From: Ignavibacteriales bacterium
GTDB taxonomy: Bacteria > Bacteroidota > Ignavibacteria > Ignavibacteriales > Melioribacteraceae
Direction: 5' to 3'
DNA: 15,210 nt
NCBI GenBank assembly: GCA_007280825.1
Contig: QYQI01000042.1
Span: forward strand, 1-15,210
Shown: positions 1 to 7,941 of the stretch, in pieces
How the letters are laid out: each line of letters opens with the position of its first letter
Numbering within the stretch: position 1 is the stretch's first letter
Program-made: the position numbers and the translations under genes
The notes under the pieces: generated by a model
The model's database searches: none
What the model was told of the DNA's origin: nothing
The model's input: the letters and a program-made list of their open reading frames with translations, nothing else

Positions 1-2
1 TA

Positions 3-1964
3 ATAATATTATTAGTGATCCTTTCCGGATTATTATACTATTCCGGATCTGAATACGGTGTATCTCAGGAAAATTCAATTGGTTCCTCAGAAAATTATCG
101 TGACGGATTACTTAAATCTGAATACAATAAAGTCGATCGAATAGCTAACTATAATATTGAAGTCGAATTCGATTCGGCATCTAAATCAATTGCTGTAAAT
201 GAGGGAATAATTTGGATCAACAAAACCAACTTTCCAACATCTGAGATACAATTTCATCTTTATGCAAACGCATATAAAAGTAATAATACACTTTTCGCTA
301 AAGCATATTCACTTAGTCCTGATGCACAAACGCAAATTGATATCAAATCATTTCGAGTTAATGGCGAATTATCACAATTAATTTACTTCCAGCCTGAGAT
401 TGCCAACTTGCACGATAGCACAGTCGCAAAAGTTTTATTGGACAAAACAATTGAGCCGGGTGACAGCGTAAGAATTAATTTTGAATACACAATGAAAATT
501 CCGCGCTCGGTAAAACGAATGGGCTATGCTACCGGAAGAAATTTCTTTTTTGTTTCGCAGTGGTTTCCAAAAGTTGGAGTTTTCGAAAATGGGAGGTGGG
601 TCTGCAGTCAATATCATCCTTATCTAAATTTTTATTCTGATTTCGGTGATTACTCAGTAAAAATAAAAGTGCCAAAGGATTATACAGTTGCAGCCACCGG
701 AGTAGAAGAAGCAAAAACTTCTGACGCACAGAATACAACCTACCATTTTGTTCAATCAGGCGTTCATGATTTTGTTTGGCTTGTTACCGATGAGATCCTT
801 CACCGCAATAATATTTATACCCGCAAAGACGGTTCAACAATAACAATTCAAGCTTATGTCCAACCTGAAAGAGAAAGATATTTTGACCGGTATTTTTCTG
901 CTGTTAAAAATTGTTTAGAGTATTTCGAAAATAATATTGGAATCTATCCTTACCAAAATGTTTCTCTTGTTGACGTTCCAAGAACTTCCGCATCGGGAGG
1001 AATGGAATACCCGACACTATTTACTGTTGGTGCAGAATTATTTGCACCGAAGGATGCCGGACAGCCGGAATATTTAGTAACGCACGAATTCTCACATCAA
1101 TTTTTTTACGGATTGATTGCCAACAATGAAGTTTATGAAGCTTGGCTTGATGAAGGATTCACTTCTTATATTTCTACGAAAATAATGTATCACTATCAAC
1201 CGGAGATTTTAGAAACTTTTAAGTTTGCTACATATATTCCGGTGTTCGGACTTAATTTTTTATCATACAATGAAATTCCTTTAATCTACACCTTAGTTGA
1301 TGTAAAAGTACCCGAAGGTGCTCGAAGTATTACGAGCTATTATCAAAATTTGACAATCGGTTCCATAGCTGATACTTCTTACAAACTACCAACCCGACTT
1401 TCCTATGTTGTTAATTCTTATAATAAACCGGAATTGGTTCTTCACACTCTTGAAAGATATCTTGGGCATGATAAGATGATGAATATCTTAAAAGAATATT
1501 ATAATGAATATAAATACAGACATCCGCACGGGAACGATTTTATCAACATTGTTAAACGAAATTGCAATGAAGATATGAGCTGGTTCTTTGATGAATTTTA
1601 CCGCGCTCCTAAAACTTTTGATTATCAAGTGACTTCAATTAAAAAAACATCTTCTAATGAATATGAAATTCTTGTAGAAAGATTAGGTGACGGAATTTTT
1701 AAGAACGATGTTGCACTCTACACAGATAAAGACACTCTTTTTCAAAAATGGGATGGAATAGAACGATGGAAGATTTTGAAATTCAAAACTGCAAACGAAG
1801 TAATTGCTGCGGAGATTGATCCATACAGAAAAAATTTACTAGATATTAATTTTGCAAATAATTCTTTAACTGTTTCTCATAGGGTCTGGGCATCACTTTC
1901 ACTTTCAATTCGATTTTTCTTCTGGGTACAGAATGCGTTAATGATCCTTGGAAGCATCGGATGA
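3..1964 (+). CDS. M1-family zinc metallopeptidase (aminopeptidase-like), 5' partial
   Basis: A gluzincin peptidase of the M1 family, expected to remove N-terminal residues from peptides outside the cytoplasm. Numbering from a GTG at position 15, the zinc site is HEFSH at 357-361 followed after 18 residues by E380 (in WLDEGF), the standard HExxH-x18-E arrangement. GGMEY at 328-332 stands where M1 enzymes carry the GxMEN exopeptidase loop, and Y464 or Y469 may be the transition-state tyrosine. The frame stays open to the left edge and the codons before the GTG are Ile-Ile-Leu-Leu, continuing a hydrophobic signal or anchor segment, so the true start is probably outside the window. The last 30 or so residues are also hydrophobic. 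The stop overlaps the next start in ATGA, suggesting translational coupling. The M1 family is clear; the substrate is unknown. Confidence 0.9.
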   Translation: MILLVILSGLLYYSGSEYGVSQENSIGSSENYRDGLLKSEYNKVDRIANYNIEVEFDSASKSIAVNEGIIWINKTNFPTSEIQFHLYANAYKSNNTLFAKAYSLSPDAQTQIDIKSFRVNGELSQLIYFQPEIANLHDSTVAKVLLDKTIEPGDSVRINFEYTMKIPRSVKRMGYATGRNFFFVSQWFPKVGVFENGRWVCSQYHPYLNFYSDFGDYSVKIKVPKDYTVAATGVEEAKTSDAQNTTYHFVQSGVHDFVWLVTDEILHRNNIYTRKDGSTITIQAYVQPERERYFDRYFSAVKNCLEYFENNIGIYPYQNVSLVDVPRTSASGGMEYPTLFTVGAELFAPKDAGQPEYLVTHEFSHQFFYGLIANNEVYEAWLDEGFTSYISTKIMYHYQPEILETFKFATYIPVFGLNFLSYNEIPLIYTLVDVKVPEGARSITSYYQNLTIGSIADTSYKLPTRLSYVVNSYNKPELVLHTLERYLGHDKMMNILKEYYNEYKYRHPHGNDFINIVKRNCNEDMSWFFDEFYRAPKTFDYQVTSIKKTSSNEYEILVERLGDGIFKNDVALYTDKDTLFQKWDGIERWKILKFKTANEVIAAEIDPYRKNLLDINFANNSLTVSHRVWASLSLSIRFFFWVQNALMILGSIG

Positions 1965-2851
1965 TAGAAAGCATTAAACATATATTAATCCACGGTGTAC
2001 GCTCAGTATTTCATAATGTTAAATTTGTTATTCTGATGTGGGTAATGAATGCTGCATCTGCGTTGGTTCTTGCTGTACCGGTTTATAATATTTTATTAGA
2101 TAATATCGGAACATCATTAACTAGCGATCGCCTCGCACATTCATTCGATTACTTCTGGTATCTTCAATTCCGAAATCTTTATTCAGTCCAACTCGATCAA
2201 CTGCCGCTTAGCATTTATTTTGCCGTTGGTATTTATGCACTGATCCAAACTTTTTTCTTAGGCGGATTGATTTCAGTATTTCACTTCCCGGATAAAAATC
2301 ATACAGTTGATTTTTTCTTTGGCGGAGTAAGGTATTTTGCAAGATTTGTTAAAGTGCTTTTAATATCGCTTTTATTTTTTGCTGCAGCATTTAAGATTAA
2401 TTACTACATCGGAGAATTAATAACTTTGCTTTTGAAAAACTCAGAGAATGTGACTGCGGATTTTATTAGCAAATTCATTCGATATATTCTAATGATTTTC
2501 TTTATTGGCATTGTAACAATAATTTCAGATTACTCAAAGATTTCTTTGGCAGTTAGAGATAAGACGCAAATATTTAGAGAAATTTATTATGCTGCTGTAT
2601 TTCTTAAAAATAATTTTAATAAAGTTTTTATCCTTTTTTTAATCGTTGCAATAATAGGTGCATTTGGAGCTGTAGTCTATAATGTCATAGGAAGATTTAT
2701 TCCTCGAACACCATTCTATTTTCTCATCCTCATCTTTATTCTTCAGCAAATGTTAATTATCTTTCGATTGTTAGTAAGAATGCTTTTCTATTCAACTCAA
2801 GTAAGTTTATTCAAGGATTTAAGCGCAGATACAATTAATGCTGAACAATAA
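1961..2851 (+). CDS. Six-helix integral membrane protein, function unknown
   Basis: A 296-residue protein with about six hydrophobic segments, near residues 20-44, 82-107, 128-156, 172-190, 220-242 and 250-272. It has no signal-peptide cleavage site, and its only sizeable soluble parts are a loop near 45-80 and short basic linkers. I do not recognise a family. SDYSKISLAVRD (189-200), between helices 4 and 5, is the most motif-like stretch. The start ATG overlaps the stop of the M1 peptidase gene by 4 nt, so the two are probably co-translated and may act at the same membrane. def follows after only 15 nt, so the transcript probably continues. A membrane partner or anchor for the peptidase is an inference from position only. 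Confidence 0.8.
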   Translation: MIESIKHILIHGVRSVFHNVKFVILMWVMNAASALVLAVPVYNILLDNIGTSLTSDRLAHSFDYFWYLQFRNLYSVQLDQLPLSIYFAVGIYALIQTFFLGGLISVFHFPDKNHTVDFFFGGVRYFARFVKVLLISLLFFAAAFKINYYIGELITLLLKNSENVTADFISKFIRYILMIFFIGIVTIISDYSKISLAVRDKTQIFREIYYAAVFLKNNFNKVFILFLIVAIIGAFGAVVYNVIGRFIPRTPFYFLILIFILQQMLIIFRLLVRMLFYSTQVSLFKDLSADTINAEQ

Positions 2852-2866
2852 AATTTGAAAGGTAAC

Positions 2867-3412
2867 ATGTCAATTATTCCAATTACAGTTTACGGCGATA
2901 AAATACTTAAGCAGAAGGCGAAAAAAGTTAATGCCGTTAATGATGAGATTATAGATAAGATTAGAAATATGTTCGATTCAATGCGCAATGCTCGTGGAAT
3001 TGGCTTAGCTGCTAATCAAGTTGGTTACCGCGATTCTATTTTTGTCTTAGATCTTAACGGTACTGAAGGATATGATAATTTCAAACCTCTTGTAATGATT
3101 AATCCGGAAATTATTTTACACTCCGATGAAAAAATTATTTTGGAAGAAGGCTGCCTAAGTTTGCCTTTAGTTCGTGCTGATGTTGAGCGATCGCAGGCAA
3201 TTAAAGTTCGCTATCTAGATTCGGATGAAAATATAATTGAAATTGATACCGATGACTTGCTCGCGAGAGTAATTCTTCACGAGTATGATCATCTAATCGG
3301 CAAAATGATTCCCGATCGTGTGGCTGAAGATGTTAAGCTAAATCTGCAAAAAGATTTATCTAATATTATAAAAAGGGAAGTAGAGATTGATTATCCGATC
3401 ACAGAAATTTAA
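2867..3412 (+). CDS. def: Peptide deformylase
   Basis: Removes the N-formyl group from nascent polypeptides at the ribosome exit, using an active-site metal (Fe2+ or Zn2+). All three family motifs are present in the 181-residue protein: GIGLAANQ at 44-51, EGCLSLP with metal ligand C96, and HEYDH at 138-142 giving ligands H138 and H142 and catalytic E139. The ATG at 2867 is chosen over an in-frame TTG at 2855 because GAAAGG at 2857-2862 makes a good ribosome-binding site for the ATG and would be inside the gene if TTG were used. fmt, which performs the opposite step on initiator Met-tRNA, follows 45 nt later, the common def-fmt arrangement. Length and motifs are ordinary. Confidence 0.97.
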   Translation: MSIIPITVYGDKILKQKAKKVNAVNDEIIDKIRNMFDSMRNARGIGLAANQVGYRDSIFVLDLNGTEGYDNFKPLVMINPEIILHSDEKIILEEGCLSLPLVRADVERSQAIKVRYLDSDENIIEIDTDDLLARVILHEYDHLIGKMIPDRVAEDVKLNLQKDLSNIIKREVEIDYPITEI

Positions 3413-3457
3413 ATAAGTTCAGAAAATATCCCATCTTATTATTTTGATGAGTTGAAA

Positions 3458-4420
3458 ATGAAAATTGTTTTTATGGGCACACCGAAATTTGCAATTCCTT
3501 CTCTGCAAAAAATTTTAGAAAGTAAGCATCAAGTCATGGCAGTTGTATCTGCGCCTGATAAAGAACGCGGCAGGGGAAGACAAATTACCTTTTCGCCGGT
3601 TAAAGAATTTGCTTTGAAAAATAAAATAGAGGTTTACAATCCGGTTTCACTAAATGATCCGGATTTTATTTTGCAGTTGAAGGGATTACAACCGGATTTA
3701 TTTGTTGTAGTAGCTTTTCGCATTCTTCCAAAAGGAGTATTCACAATTCCTTTCAAAGGTTCATTTAACTTACATGGGTCACTGCTTCCTAAGTACCGCG
3801 GTGCTGCACCAATCCAATGGGCATTAATTAACGGTGATAAACAAACCGGAGTAACAACTTTCTTTTTAGAAGATAAAATTGATACCGGGAATATTATTTT
3901 ACAAGAAAAACTACCGATAGATGATGAAGATGATTTTGGTTCACTGCATAATAAAATGATGATACTTGGATCTGAGGCAGTTCTTAATACAATTGATCTA
4001 ATTGATTCTGGTAATTATTCACTAACAAAACAAAATGATTCATTAGCGTCGCCAGCACCTAAGATTACAAAAGAAATTTGTGAGATCAATTGGAATAAAA
4101 ACTCGCTCGAAATTCACAATCTTGTGCGCGGACTTTCACCTTATCCTGGCGCTTTTTTCATCCACAATGGTAAAAACTATAAAGTATTTAGAACAAGAAT
4201 GGTTGAAAGTGATCAGTGGTCAATGGTCAGTGGCCAGTTGAATATTAAATCTAATGCAACTGACAACTCACAACCATCAACAAACAAAATATATCAGACC
4301 AAAAAAGAAATTTTTATTCAAACTAAAAGCGGTGTACTTCAAATTCTTGAACTTCAGCCGGAAGATAGAAAGCGAATGACAACCGAAGAATTTCTAAGAG
4401 GTTACTCTCTAATTAATTGA
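3458..4420 (+). CDS. fmt: Methionyl-tRNA formyltransferase with an in-frame repeat insertion
   Basis: Transfers a formyl group from 10-formyltetrahydrofolate to initiator Met-tRNA. The N-terminal formyltransferase domain carries the catalytic triad N104, H106 and D142 within FNLHGSLLPKYRGAAPIQ (103-120) and LEDKIDTGN (137-145). The C-terminal OB-like domain follows from about residue 210 and ends in the usual LELQPEDRKRM segment. ATG 3458 is preferred to an in-frame TTG at 3452 because MKIVFMGTP is the normal family N-terminus. Oddity: residues 250-276 (VESDQWSMVSGQ and the Asn/Ser/Thr-rich stretch after it) are encoded by two facing 7-bp repeat arrays. From memory of E. coli Fmt this loop is about 17 residues longer than usual. 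The frame is intact and the catalytic domain unaffected, so the product is probably functional. Confidence 0.96.
   Translation: MKIVFMGTPKFAIPSLQKILESKHQVMAVVSAPDKERGRGRQITFSPVKEFALKNKIEVYNPVSLNDPDFILQLKGLQPDLFVVVAFRILPKGVFTIPFKGSFNLHGSLLPKYRGAAPIQWALINGDKQTGVTTFFLEDKIDTGNIILQEKLPIDDEDDFGSLHNKMMILGSEAVLNTIDLIDSGNYSLTKQNDSLASPAPKITKEICEINWNKNSLEIHNLVRGLSPYPGAFFIHNGKNYKVFRTRMVESDQWSMVSGQLNIKSNATDNSQPSTNKIYQTKKEIFIQTKSGVLQILELQPEDRKRMTTEEFLRGYSLIN
4207..4241 (+). repeat. Heptamer repeat array, left arm, inside fmt
   Basis: Five consecutive degenerate 7-bp units: AAGTGAT at 4207, CAGTGGT at 4214, CAATGGT at 4221, CAGTGGC at 4228 and CAGTTGA at 4235. The period is exact. It reads in frame through fmt. 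Confidence 0.75.
4257..4284 (+). repeat. Heptamer repeat array, right arm, inside fmt
   Basis: Four consecutive 7-bp units: CAACTGA at 4257, CAACTCA at 4264, CAACCAT at 4271 and CAACAAA at 4278. Read on the opposite strand they resemble the left array (reverse complement of CAACTG is CAGTTG). The two arrays therefore form a long imperfect inverted repeat, about 17 of 22 positions pairing with one 3-nt gap, around an AT-rich centre at 4242-4256. Confidence 0.75.
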
Positions 4421-4427
4421 TGGAACA

Positions 4428-5408
4428 ATGATGAGAAATAATCGTTACGAAAGTGTTATTGATGCAATCGGCAGAACGCCGATGGTAAAGCTTGGCAACA
4501 TTTCAAAAGGATTGAAAGCAACTATTTGGGCTAAGTTAGAATTTATGAATCCCGGCGGTAGCATTAAAGATCGAATTTCAAAATACATGATTGAAAAAGC
4601 TGAGAGGGAAGGAAAAATTAAACCCGGTGATACAATTTTAGAAAACTCTTCCGGAAATACTGCAATGGGTCTGGCGATTGTTTGCAGACAAAAAGGTTAC
4701 AAGTTGAAAATTGTAATTCGTAACACAACCAGCAAAGAAAAAATTAAAATGCTCGAAGTACTTGGAGTTGACGTAGTAAAAGTTGATGCTACGTTACCAC
4801 CCGAACATCCTGAATCTTATAATCAGTATGCGATAAATTTAGCTAAACAAGATCCGTCGCTTTATTACATAGACCAGCATAACAATTTAGATAATAATGA
4901 ATCTCACTATATGACGACTGGGCCGGAAATATGGGAACAGATGGATGGTAAGATTGATTATTTTATTGCGGCAGTTGGAACGGGCGGAACTTTATGCGGT
5001 GCGGGAAAGTTTCTGAAAGAAAAGAATCCTAACGTAAAGTTAATTGGTCTTGATCCTATCGGATCTGTATTTTATGATTGGTTCAAAAATAAAAAAATGA
5101 TAACACCAAAACGCTATTTAGTTGAAGGAATGGGTGATGAGTTTTTAATCGGTACAGCACAGCTTGAAATTCTTGACGACATGATGCAGATAGAAGATAA
5201 AAAGGCGTTCGGTTGGACAAAGAAACTTGCATTCGAAGAAGGAATTCTTTCTGGAGGATCGAGCGGCGCAAATATTTGTGGAGCTGTTCATCTTGCTCGA
5301 GAAATAAACCGCGAAGCAAATATTGTCACAATTATTTGCGACAGCGGTTATAAATATTTTTCAACTATTTATAATGATGAATGGCTTGAGAAAAATAATT
5401 TAGTCTAA
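4428..5408 (+). CDS. Cysteine synthase / cystathionine beta-synthase family PLP enzyme, no CBS domains
   Basis: A fold-type II PLP enzyme of 326 residues, expected to make cysteine or cystathionine by beta-replacement on an activated serine. The PLP lysine is K47 in GGSIKDR. The substrate-carboxylate loop is SSGNTAMG (74-81), differing from the usual TSGNTGIG at its first and sixth positions but keeping Ser, Asn and Thr. GTGGTLCGAG (184-193) is the phosphate-binding loop and GGSSGA lies near the C-terminus. HYMTTGPEIW and GKFLKEKNPN match the larger cystathionine beta-synthase at 8085 almost word for word, so the two are paralogues; this one ends before any Bateman domain. Two ATGs in tandem (4428, 4431) could serve as start. 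It lies 7 nt after fmt, with no strong ribosome-binding site. Whether it uses sulfide or homocysteine cannot be read from sequence. Confidence 0.88.
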   Translation: MMRNNRYESVIDAIGRTPMVKLGNISKGLKATIWAKLEFMNPGGSIKDRISKYMIEKAEREGKIKPGDTILENSSGNTAMGLAIVCRQKGYKLKIVIRNTTSKEKIKMLEVLGVDVVKVDATLPPEHPESYNQYAINLAKQDPSLYYIDQHNNLDNNESHYMTTGPEIWEQMDGKIDYFIAAVGTGGTLCGAGKFLKEKNPNVKLIGLDPIGSVFYDWFKNKKMITPKRYLVEGMGDEFLIGTAQLEILDDMMQIEDKKAFGWTKKLAFEEGILSGGSSGANICGAVHLAREINREANIVTIICDSGYKYFSTIYNDEWLEKNNLV

Positions 5409-5471
5409 TGAAAAACTATGATTCCTTTATACCGAACAAATAAAAATAATTACAAAAAACATTTCAAAAAA

Positions 5472-5494
5472 AAAGCCCCAGGTTATGGGGCTTT
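5472..5494 (-). terminator. Intrinsic terminator of the cytochrome operon
   Basis: An 8-bp perfect stem, AAAGCCCC (5472-5479) with GGGGCTTT (5487-5494), has a 7-nt loop. On the minus strand it is followed by a T-run (A-run at 5466-5474 on plus) and lies 9 nt past the stop of the porin-like gene. The plus-strand side lacks a good T-run, so ending the convergent 4428-5408 transcript here is possible but weaker. Confidence 0.85.
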
Positions 5495-5503
5495 AGTAAA
5501 TCA

Positions 5504-6844
5504 TTAAAACGCTACCCAGCAGAGCAAGTATAAAGTATTGTTATCAGAAGCATTTCTTCCTTCACCGTCATAGTTATTACTGCCACCGTTAAACTTATTA
5601 TAAGCAACGTATTGAACAGACAATTTGGTATTCAACCAAGGTAGATAGTCAAATTCTGCAGTGAAGCCTCCGCTGTCGGGTAATCCATTAGCACTTCCCG
5701 AAACACTCGTCGGTGCATATAAGATAGCATCGCCGTCACCTGTCATCGAAAAATATCCTAAGGAAAATCCGATCTGAGAATGTAAATAGTAATTACCCAC
5801 TACACGGAAAGAATTTAAATTTCCAGATGTATTAAATGCACTTCCATTTGCTACAGATGCATCAAGAGTTCGCGATTCATGAATCCATGAACCTCGTGCG
5901 GATAACATGTCTGCACCAAAAGCTTTTTCAAAATTCAGATCAAATCCAACATCTGAATATTGATCTGTTAATCCTGTAATACCGGCCGGAAACATAGTAG
6001 CAGATAAACCGAACGTTCCAAGTTCCAAGTAACAATCTCCAAATTGTTTTTGAAGTGCTATGCGCCAGTAAGGAGCTAAGGATTTTAAAACACCGGCTGA
6101 TGTACTATCAGGCGGGTTATGACTTCCTTGCTGTGCTGATTTATACACACTGATTTCTGTATACAGCAAGTTATTCCACATACTAAAAACTCCAAGTCCC
6201 GCAACGTTCTGTGCTAAACCTCCATCTATCAAAGGAGAAGCTGAAGGTGTGGGAGATACTGAAGAACCGGCATAAGGGAATCTCCATGCTGGTACGGTAT
6301 TCCATAAATCTTGGACTGTAGGATTATTATTTAAGGTTACTCCGTAAGTAAAACTTTCTGAAGCCAATTCAGTTTGGTCTGCATATCTGATTTCTGCATT
6401 GTCTAATTTGAATGCACCATCCTGATCGCTATAAGTAGCTTGAATAAAGCCACCAACCTTTGGTGTTAACGCCCCTGCTATAAAAAAGCTTAGTTGCTGC
6501 GGAAGTGAAAAATTTCCATTCTGCGTTGCCGGCTGTTCTTTACTTTTATAAGTATATGATGCCTGAAGCATTGCAGAAAACGGAGACGATTTTGGTAAGC
6601 TTAAAATTGTTGTTTCACTATCAGCTTGAGCCTGGATTATTTCTGTAGCAACTAAAGTAAATCCGTTTAACTTAAATTGTCTTCCAAAAGCATTTAGCTC
6701 CGGAAAAATTGTATGGCAAGCATTGCACGACATACCTGTTTGCCGTGCAAAACTGGGTATAGCTTTTGTCTGGTTGGAAAAAATTAATAAAACAGTTATA
6801 AGAAAAAGCAGACGAATAATACCTGTGGCTTTTTTAGAACCCAT
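5504..6844 (-). CDS. Cyc2-like monoheme cytochrome–porin fusion, outer membrane
   Basis: A 446-residue exported protein that appears to join a small heme-binding plug to a beta-barrel. A signal peptide (hydrophobic residues about 9-22, likely cleaved after TKA at 28) is followed at once by PSFARQTGMSCNACH, with heme-binding C40, C43 and H44, and then FPELNAFGRQFKLNG. This FARQTG-x-CxxCH-x-FPxL-x-FGR-x-FK layout resembles Cyc2, the outer-membrane Fe(II)-oxidising cytochrome-porin, from memory of that family. The remaining 370 or so residues have alternating polar and apolar strands, many Gly/Asn/Ser turns, and a C-terminal Phe (LYLLCWVAF), the usual outer-membrane insertion signal. The ATG at 6844 is chosen because AAGGAGG sits 5 nt before it; an in-frame TTG at 6859 would put that site inside the gene. 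It is probably co-transcribed with the upstream cytochrome c. Iron as substrate is unproven. Confidence 0.85.
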   Translation of the reverse strand: MGSKKATGIIRLLFLITVLLIFSNQTKAIPSFARQTGMSCNACHTIFPELNAFGRQFKLNGFTLVATEIIQAQADSETTILSLPKSSPFSAMLQASYTYKSKEQPATQNGNFSLPQQLSFFIAGALTPKVGGFIQATYSDQDGAFKLDNAEIRYADQTELASESFTYGVTLNNNPTVQDLWNTVPAWRFPYAGSSVSPTPSASPLIDGGLAQNVAGLGVFSMWNNLLYTEISVYKSAQQGSHNPPDSTSAGVLKSLAPYWRIALQKQFGDCYLELGTFGLSATMFPAGITGLTDQYSDVGFDLNFEKAFGADMLSARGSWIHESRTLDASVANGSAFNTSGNLNSFRVVGNYYLHSQIGFSLGYFSMTGDGDAILYAPTSVSGSANGLPDSGGFTAEFDYLPWLNTKLSVQYVAYNKFNGGSNNYDGEGRNASDNNTLYLLCWVAF

Positions 6845-6849
6845 ATTTT

Positions 6850-6856
6850 CCTCCTT
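6850..6856 (-). promoter_or_regulatory. Ribosome-binding site fixing the porin-cytochrome start
   Basis: AAGGAGG on the minus strand, 5 nt before the ATG at 6844. It rules out the longer TTG-initiated frame. Confidence 0.85.
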
Positions 6857-6862
6857 CAAGAT

Positions 6863-7321
6863 TTATTTCTTATTTAATTGACGAATATAGTTAACTAATG
6901 ACCAGCGTTGTTTTTCTGATAGAGCTGATTTCCATGAAATCATTGGTGGTTTACCTGTAGTGATTTTCCAGTATAATGCTCCATCTGATTGTTCTTGAAC
7001 TTGTTTAGATGAAAGATTTTTCGGTTTAGGATTTAATGCTGCGGCTGCCGGTCCATTGCCTTCACCTTTATCACCATGGCAACTGGCACAATTAGTATTG
7101 TATAAATTTTTACCCTCTTTGGTAGCTTTTGCATCTTCTACCAAAGGGTTTTTTAATTTATCAACAAATTTAGGTGCTTTCCATTCAGTAACACCAGCTT
7201 GATAGCATAATATCATTTCATCTTTAGCAGTTTTAAAATTTGTTCCCGTGGATAAAAAGCTTGGAACAAGTATGAATACGAATACAAGAATTGCAATTTT
7301 TTTAATTAAATGGCCTTTCAT
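6863..7321 (-). CDS. Class I (monoheme) c-type cytochrome, exported
   Basis: A 152-residue periplasmic or membrane-tethered electron carrier. The N-terminus has basic residues, then a hydrophobic stretch (about 9-24), fitting a signal peptide or uncleaved anchor with no lipobox cysteine. The cytochrome domain spans about 68-150, with heme site CASCH (C78, C81, H82), GDKGEGNGP after it, a likely axial methionine M126 in GKPPMISW, and the closing helix QRWSLVNYIRQL. GGAG lies 8 nt before the ATG at 7321. The gene ends 18 nt before the porin-cytochrome ATG on the same strand. The simplest reading is that this protein takes electrons from, or gives them to, the outer-membrane partner. The family is secure; the direction and donor are inferred. 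Confidence 0.93.
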   Translation of the reverse strand: MKGHLIKKIAILVFVFILVPSFLSTGTNFKTAKDEMILCYQAGVTEWKAPKFVDKLKNPLVEDAKATKEGKNLYNTNCASCHGDKGEGNGPAAAALNPKPKNLSSKQVQEQSDGALYWKITTGKPPMISWKSALSEKQRWSLVNYIRQLNKK

Positions 7322-7353
7322 TTTTTATACTCCGTTTAAGAATTTTATGGTAA

Positions 7354-7390
7354 GGGTTACGTTTATATTTTTTTTACGGTACGTAAACCC
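7354..7390 (-). promoter_or_regulatory. Imperfect inverted repeat upstream of the cytochrome genes
   Basis: GGGTTACGT (7354-7362) and ACGTAAACCC (7381-7390) are complementary apart from one extra base, flanking an A/T-rich centre. The site sits 33-69 bp before the cytochrome c start, where an operator or promoter would be expected. No regulator gene is nearby and no convincing -35/-10 pair was found. Confidence 0.35.
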
Positions 7391-7420
7391 TATAAATTAG
7401 TAAGTCAGGAAAAACAGAAT

Positions 7421-7846
7421 TCAAATCAAGAAAAAATTCAATCGAATAACTTTTTCCATTGGAGGATATTGAGGGAACAAGTTATTAAGTAAGAATGTTT
7501 TTCTGGTGATAAAAGTTCCCGGTAAGTGATTTATATGTAAGTTGGAATTGGCACGGTCTTGTATCCGATGTGTCTTTCCGTAGTCTTCATAGTCTAATAA
7601 ATCATAGTCGGAAGTTTTCATATCAATATTATTTATTGCTGTAGCTGATAAATTATTTTCAATTTGATAGAAAGTAAGTTTGGAAAATTCATTTTGCGAA
7701 TTAGGTCTGATATCATTCTCTTGACTTGTTGAATCTAAAGCGAGTGAAAAACTTGAGCAAATAATAAATACAACCGTTACAATTAGCGTTAGTAAAAATA
7801 ATTCGTTTCTTTTATTTGCAATAAGATCTCTGTTCATTATGCGCAT
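7421..7846 (-). CDS. Possible small secreted protein, unrecognised
   Basis: A frame of about 141 residues read from ATG 7846 (MRIMNRD), with a second ATG at 7837; the open frame extends to a GTG at 7903 without a better start. The N-terminus looks like a signal peptide: NRDLIANKRNE is followed by a strongly hydrophobic segment ending in SFSLA. The mature part is polar, rich in Asn, Asp and Ser, has no cysteines or repeats, and matches no family I know. There is no clear ribosome-binding site, which lowers confidence. It lies 99 nt upstream of the cytochrome c gene on the same strand, so it could lead that operon, but the gap leaves room for a separate promoter. Confidence 0.45.
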   Translation of the reverse strand: MRIMNRDLIANKRNELFLLTLIVTVVFIICSSFSLALDSTSQENDIRPNSQNEFSKLTFYQIENNLSATAINNIDMKTSDYDLLDYEDYGKTHRIQDRANSNLHINHLPGTFITRKTFLLNNLFPQYPPMEKVIRLNFFLI

Positions 7847-7941
7847 ACTATTTTTTTTGATTTCCTTACTTTCCCAAATCACTGAAGATATAACCAATGG
7901 CACAAATCGTTTAGAGGTAAATATTCATATTCTGTCACTAA

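Noticed and set aside
4207..4284. Frameshift or pseudogene status for fmt
   Set aside because: The frame continues cleanly through the repeats into a normal C-terminal end (LELQPEDRKRM), and all catalytic residues are present.
5504..6859. Longer, TTG-initiated form of the porin-cytochrome
   Set aside because: AAGGAGG would lie within codons 2-4 of that form, while it is ideally placed for the ATG at 6844.
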